Below are positions 5,837 to 7,678 of a DNA stretch of 7,678 nucleotides, piece after piece. Within the stretch, counting starts at the first letter, position 1. Each line of letters opens with the position of its first letter. Below the pieces are notes generated by a model that worked only from the letters and a program-made list of their open reading frames with translations, searched no databases and was not told where the DNA came from. The DNA comes from Candidatus Didemnitutus sp. GTDB taxonomy: Bacteria; Verrucomicrobiota; Verrucomicrobiia; Opitutales; Opitutaceae. The position numbers were made by a program, and so were the translations under genes. The stretch spans positions 1 through 7,678 of the forward strand of contig JAUXOH010000361.1 of the NCBI GenBank assembly GCA_030682505.1, in the 5' to 3' direction.

Positions 5837-6793
5837 ATGGCAAAGGCAGTTTCTAACTCATCCGGATTTCAACTTAAGCCGTTTACTCCGGAAGATGACA
5901 CCAATCTAAGGGAGTCTCTTAAACGCTGCTCAGCGGCGACTTACGAGTCGGCTGCCCAATTCCGAAAGACAGGCAATACCGAGCATCTACCAGCCGTCGT
6001 TCTCGGTATTATTGAACGCTTCGTCGAACCTGACCTGCGAGCCAAGCTTCGGGACGCAGATGATGACCTGCGCATCATCGAGGATTTGGGGATCGATTCA
6101 CTGACGATGATGGAAATCGTCATCCTCGTGGAGGACGTCCTGCAGATGTCCATCAACAATGAGGAACTCCGCCATCTGCGCACCGTCGGTGACGTGAAGA
6201 CTTTTATCGAATGCAAGGTGCGCGGCATGCCGTTGCCCAAGCCGACCAAGTTCCTTCCGATCGAGCAAATTGCCTCGATCATGCCGATCCAGCCCCCGTT
6301 TTTGTTTCTCGGAGAAGCGTCGATCAGCGCGAACGGCGCCAACGCCAAATACAAGATCAGCGGTCAGGAATTTTTTCTTCAAGGCCACTTCAAGGACAAC
6401 CCGGTTCTGCCGGCCTCCATCATGCTTGAGGCACTCGGGCAGCTGGGGGTGCTGTTTCTCCTTGAGGGCCAGGTTGGCGAAGCGGGCAAGACGGTGGATC
6501 CGAAGATGATTTTTTTCACGTCTTGCGAAGGGGTGCGCTGCCATCGCGTGTGCCGCCCCGGCGACGTGTTGAGCCTCTCGATCAAGCCGAAGCGTCTGAA
6601 ACTTCCGCTCGCAACGTTCGAGGGCCAGATTCGCGTTGGTCAGGAGAAGGCTGCGATTGCCGAGGAAATCACGCTCACCTTCGCCTACGCCGAGGAATCG
6701 GCCAAGCCGGTTGAAACGCCGATCCTGCCGGCAGCCGCGGCGGCCGAAAGGGTGGAAAAGGACGGAACGCAGCCCAAGGCGGTCAACGCCTGA
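5837..6793 (+). CDS. Acyl carrier protein fused to a FabZ-like 3-hydroxyacyl-ACP dehydratase
   Basis: The 318-residue protein joins two fatty-acid or polyketide synthesis parts. Residues 1-48 are an unassigned helical lead. The carrier domain covers about 50-130, with DLGIDSLTMMEIV (83-95); S88 is the expected 4'-phosphopantetheine site. A hotdog dehydratase covers about 139-286. Its GHFKDNPVLPASIMLEALGQ block (183-202) keeps the FabZ-type pair H184 and E198 at the usual 14-residue spacing, although the Gly of the common PG pair is Ala. The tail 287-318 is Ala/Pro-rich and probably disordered. A dehydratase would turn a 3-hydroxyacyl chain on its own or another carrier into a trans-2-enoyl chain. 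The start is firm: an in-frame TGA at 5834-5836 touches the ATG, and no other in-frame start occurs before codon 84. The first 40 codons are AT-richer than the rest. It pairs with the ketosynthase downstream. Confidence 0.9.
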   Translation: MAKAVSNSSGFQLKPFTPEDDTNLRESLKRCSAATYESAAQFRKTGNTEHLPAVVLGIIERFVEPDLRAKLRDADDDLRIIEDLGIDSLTMMEIVILVEDVLQMSINNEELRHLRTVGDVKTFIECKVRGMPLPKPTKFLPIEQIASIMPIQPPFLFLGEASISANGANAKYKISGQEFFLQGHFKDNPVLPASIMLEALGQLGVLFLLEGQVGEAGKTVDPKMIFFTSCEGVRCHRVCRPGDVLSLSIKPKRLKLPLATFEGQIRVGQEKAAIAEEITLTFAYAEESAKPVETPILPAAAAAERVEKDGTQPKAVNA

Positions 6794-6908
6794 AGGCAGC
6801 TTGGCCCATCTCTGGATACACGGTCCTGTTGACCACGGGGGGGGAAACGGTTTCATTGCGGAAACGCGTGCGCTTGCGATTGCGGCGTGAGCACCCACTT
6901 CATCTTTA
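6794..6908 (+). other. Spacer between ACP-dehydratase and ketosynthase, with G8 run
   Basis: This 115-bp gap holds no convincing gene or terminator, so the two flanking genes are probably cotranscribed. A run of eight G lies at 6837-6844. A 29-codon open stretch from a TTG at 6801 to TGA at 6888-6890 is in the ketosynthase frame, but it resembles nothing I know and has no start signal. The TGA at 6888-6890 does rule out a longer N-terminus for the ketosynthase. Confidence 0.5.
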
Positions 6909-7678
6909 ATGCGGAAAGTTTACATCACTGGTATCGGCTTCATCACGAGCATCGGCAACGACATTGCGACCGTAACGGAAAGCCTGCGCGATTTGCGCCA
7001 TGGCATGGTGCGTTACCCTCCCTTTCAAAAGCCGGATATTCCGGTGAAGGTGGCGGCGCCCATCCAAGATTTTCAAACCGACAGCACGGATGCGGAGGAC
7101 TGGGTTTTTCCGGCGCGCTATGCCATCCGGCGCGAGCTGGTGCGCGGCATGGCTCCGCATGGGGTCTACTCCTTTTGCGCCATGCAGCAGGCGGTCGAGG
7201 ATGCGCGATTGACCGAGGCGGACTATTCGAACGCTGACACGGGCCTTTACGCCGCCTCGGGCGGCTCTCCCTTCTTGCTGGGATTCTATCTCGAGCGGAT
7301 GCGCCGGTTGGGCGTCGCGCGGTGCCAGCCGCTGGGGATCGTGGCGTCGATTTCCGGGACGGTGAACTTCAATCTGGTCTCCCACTTCAAGATCAAGGGG
7401 GCATCGACGGGTTTTTCATCGGCCTGTGCTTCGTCGGCCCATGCGATCGGGTTTGCCTACGACGAGATCGTGCTCGGTCGCCAAAAGCGGATGTTTGCCG
7501 TCGGGGCGGAGGACGGAAATCTGGAGAGCATTTTGCCATTCGCCGGAATGCGCGCATTGTCGGTGCAATCTGACCCGGGACTTGCCTCGCGACCCTTTGA
7601 CGTCGCCCGGGATGGTTTCGTCGGCACCGGGGGCGCCACCGTGATCGTGTTGGAAAGTGAAGAGGAAGTCGAACGCCG
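6909..7678 (+). CDS. Beta-ketoacyl-ACP synthase (KAS I/II type), 3' end beyond the window
   Basis: The first 256 codons are present. The enzyme should condense an acyl chain with malonyl-ACP by Claisen condensation, extending the chain on a carrier protein, probably the one encoded just upstream. The start MRKVYITGIGFITSIG is the classic thiolase-fold N-terminus (VTGxGxxSxxG). GASTGFSSACASSAHAIG (164-181) carries the nucleophilic C173. RPFDVARDGFV (228-238) is the conserved block before the second half. The two catalytic His residues of the family would lie past 7678. The usual GEGAG after GFV reads TGGAT (240-244), so it is not a standard housekeeping FabF. ATG 6909 follows an in-frame stop at 6888-6890 and has no Shine-Dalgarno sequence. 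Family confidence is high; whether it is an active synthase or a chain-length-factor-like partner needs the missing half, although the Cys argues for activity. Confidence 0.93.
   Translation, partial: MRKVYITGIGFITSIGNDIATVTESLRDLRHGMVRYPPFQKPDIPVKVAAPIQDFQTDSTDAEDWVFPARYAIRRELVRGMAPHGVYSFCAMQQAVEDARLTEADYSNADTGLYAASGGSPFLLGFYLERMRRLGVARCQPLGIVASISGTVNFNLVSHFKIKGASTGFSSACASSAHAIGFAYDEIVLGRQKRMFAVGAEDGNLESILPFAGMRALSVQSDPGLASRPFDVARDGFVGTGGATVIVLESEEEVER

Noticed and set aside
6801..6890. 29-codon open stretch in the ketosynthase frame
   Set aside because: It uses a TTG start without support, matches nothing known to me, and ends in TGA before the ketosynthase.
6098..6898. Reverse-strand open frame across the ACP-dehydratase gene
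   Set aside because: It is antisense to a protein with clear carrier and dehydratase motifs; composition is mirror-like.
1..7678. CRISPR arrays, tRNA genes, insertion sequences, phage or defence genes
   Set aside because: I saw no regularly spaced repeats, cloverleaf, transposase, integrase or terminal inverted repeats anywhere in the window.

Overview
This is a chromosomal-looking stretch of a GC-rich (about 60 % by eye) Gram-negative bacterium. I see no tRNA, rRNA, CRISPR array, transposase or integrase. The gene mix is a periplasmic FKBP isomerase, threonine aldolase, shikimate kinase, queuosine reductase and a dedicated acyl-carrier/ketosynthase locus. Start codons without a Shine-Dalgarno sequence are the rule here. 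Together these fit a Verrucomicrobia/Opitutaceae-type genome. That placement is inference from protein style and not a database result.

Layout. Positions 1-292 hold a possible 5' end of a reverse-strand gene running off the left edge, a hairpin with a T tract, and nested inverted repeats just before the FKBP start. Positions 293-1141 (+) encode an exported FKBP-type peptidyl-prolyl isomerase, closed by a clear intrinsic terminator at 1171-1198. Positions 1206-2267 (-) encode a low-specificity threonine aldolase, convergent with FKBP. After a short divergent spacer, 2358-4087 (+) is a two-gene unit: shikimate kinase (aroK) overlapping epoxyqueuosine reductase (queG) by an ATGA junction. Positions 4100-5679 (-) are a second two-gene unit, read as a GT4 glycosyltransferase followed 8 bp later by a 4HBT-fold acyl-CoA thioesterase. 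A 157-bp divergent control region with overlapping palindromes and a G-quadruplex motif follows. From 5837 (+) comes an acyl carrier protein fused to a FabZ-like dehydratase, then a beta-ketoacyl synthase cut by the right edge.

How the genes work together. The left and middle parts are unlinked housekeeping: folding, glycine/threonine metabolism, aromatic precursors and tRNA modification. The right part is the most interesting. Carrier protein, dehydratase, ketosynthase, thioesterase and glycosyltransferase lie back to back around one control region. That is the core parts list of a secondary fatty-acid or polyene-type pathway (aryl-polyene-like or a glycolipid), separate from primary fatty-acid synthesis. 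The product cannot be named because the locus continues past 7678.

None of the eight well-supported starts shows a convincing Shine-Dalgarno sequence; the start calls rest on family ends, signal peptide, in-frame stops and gene junctions.
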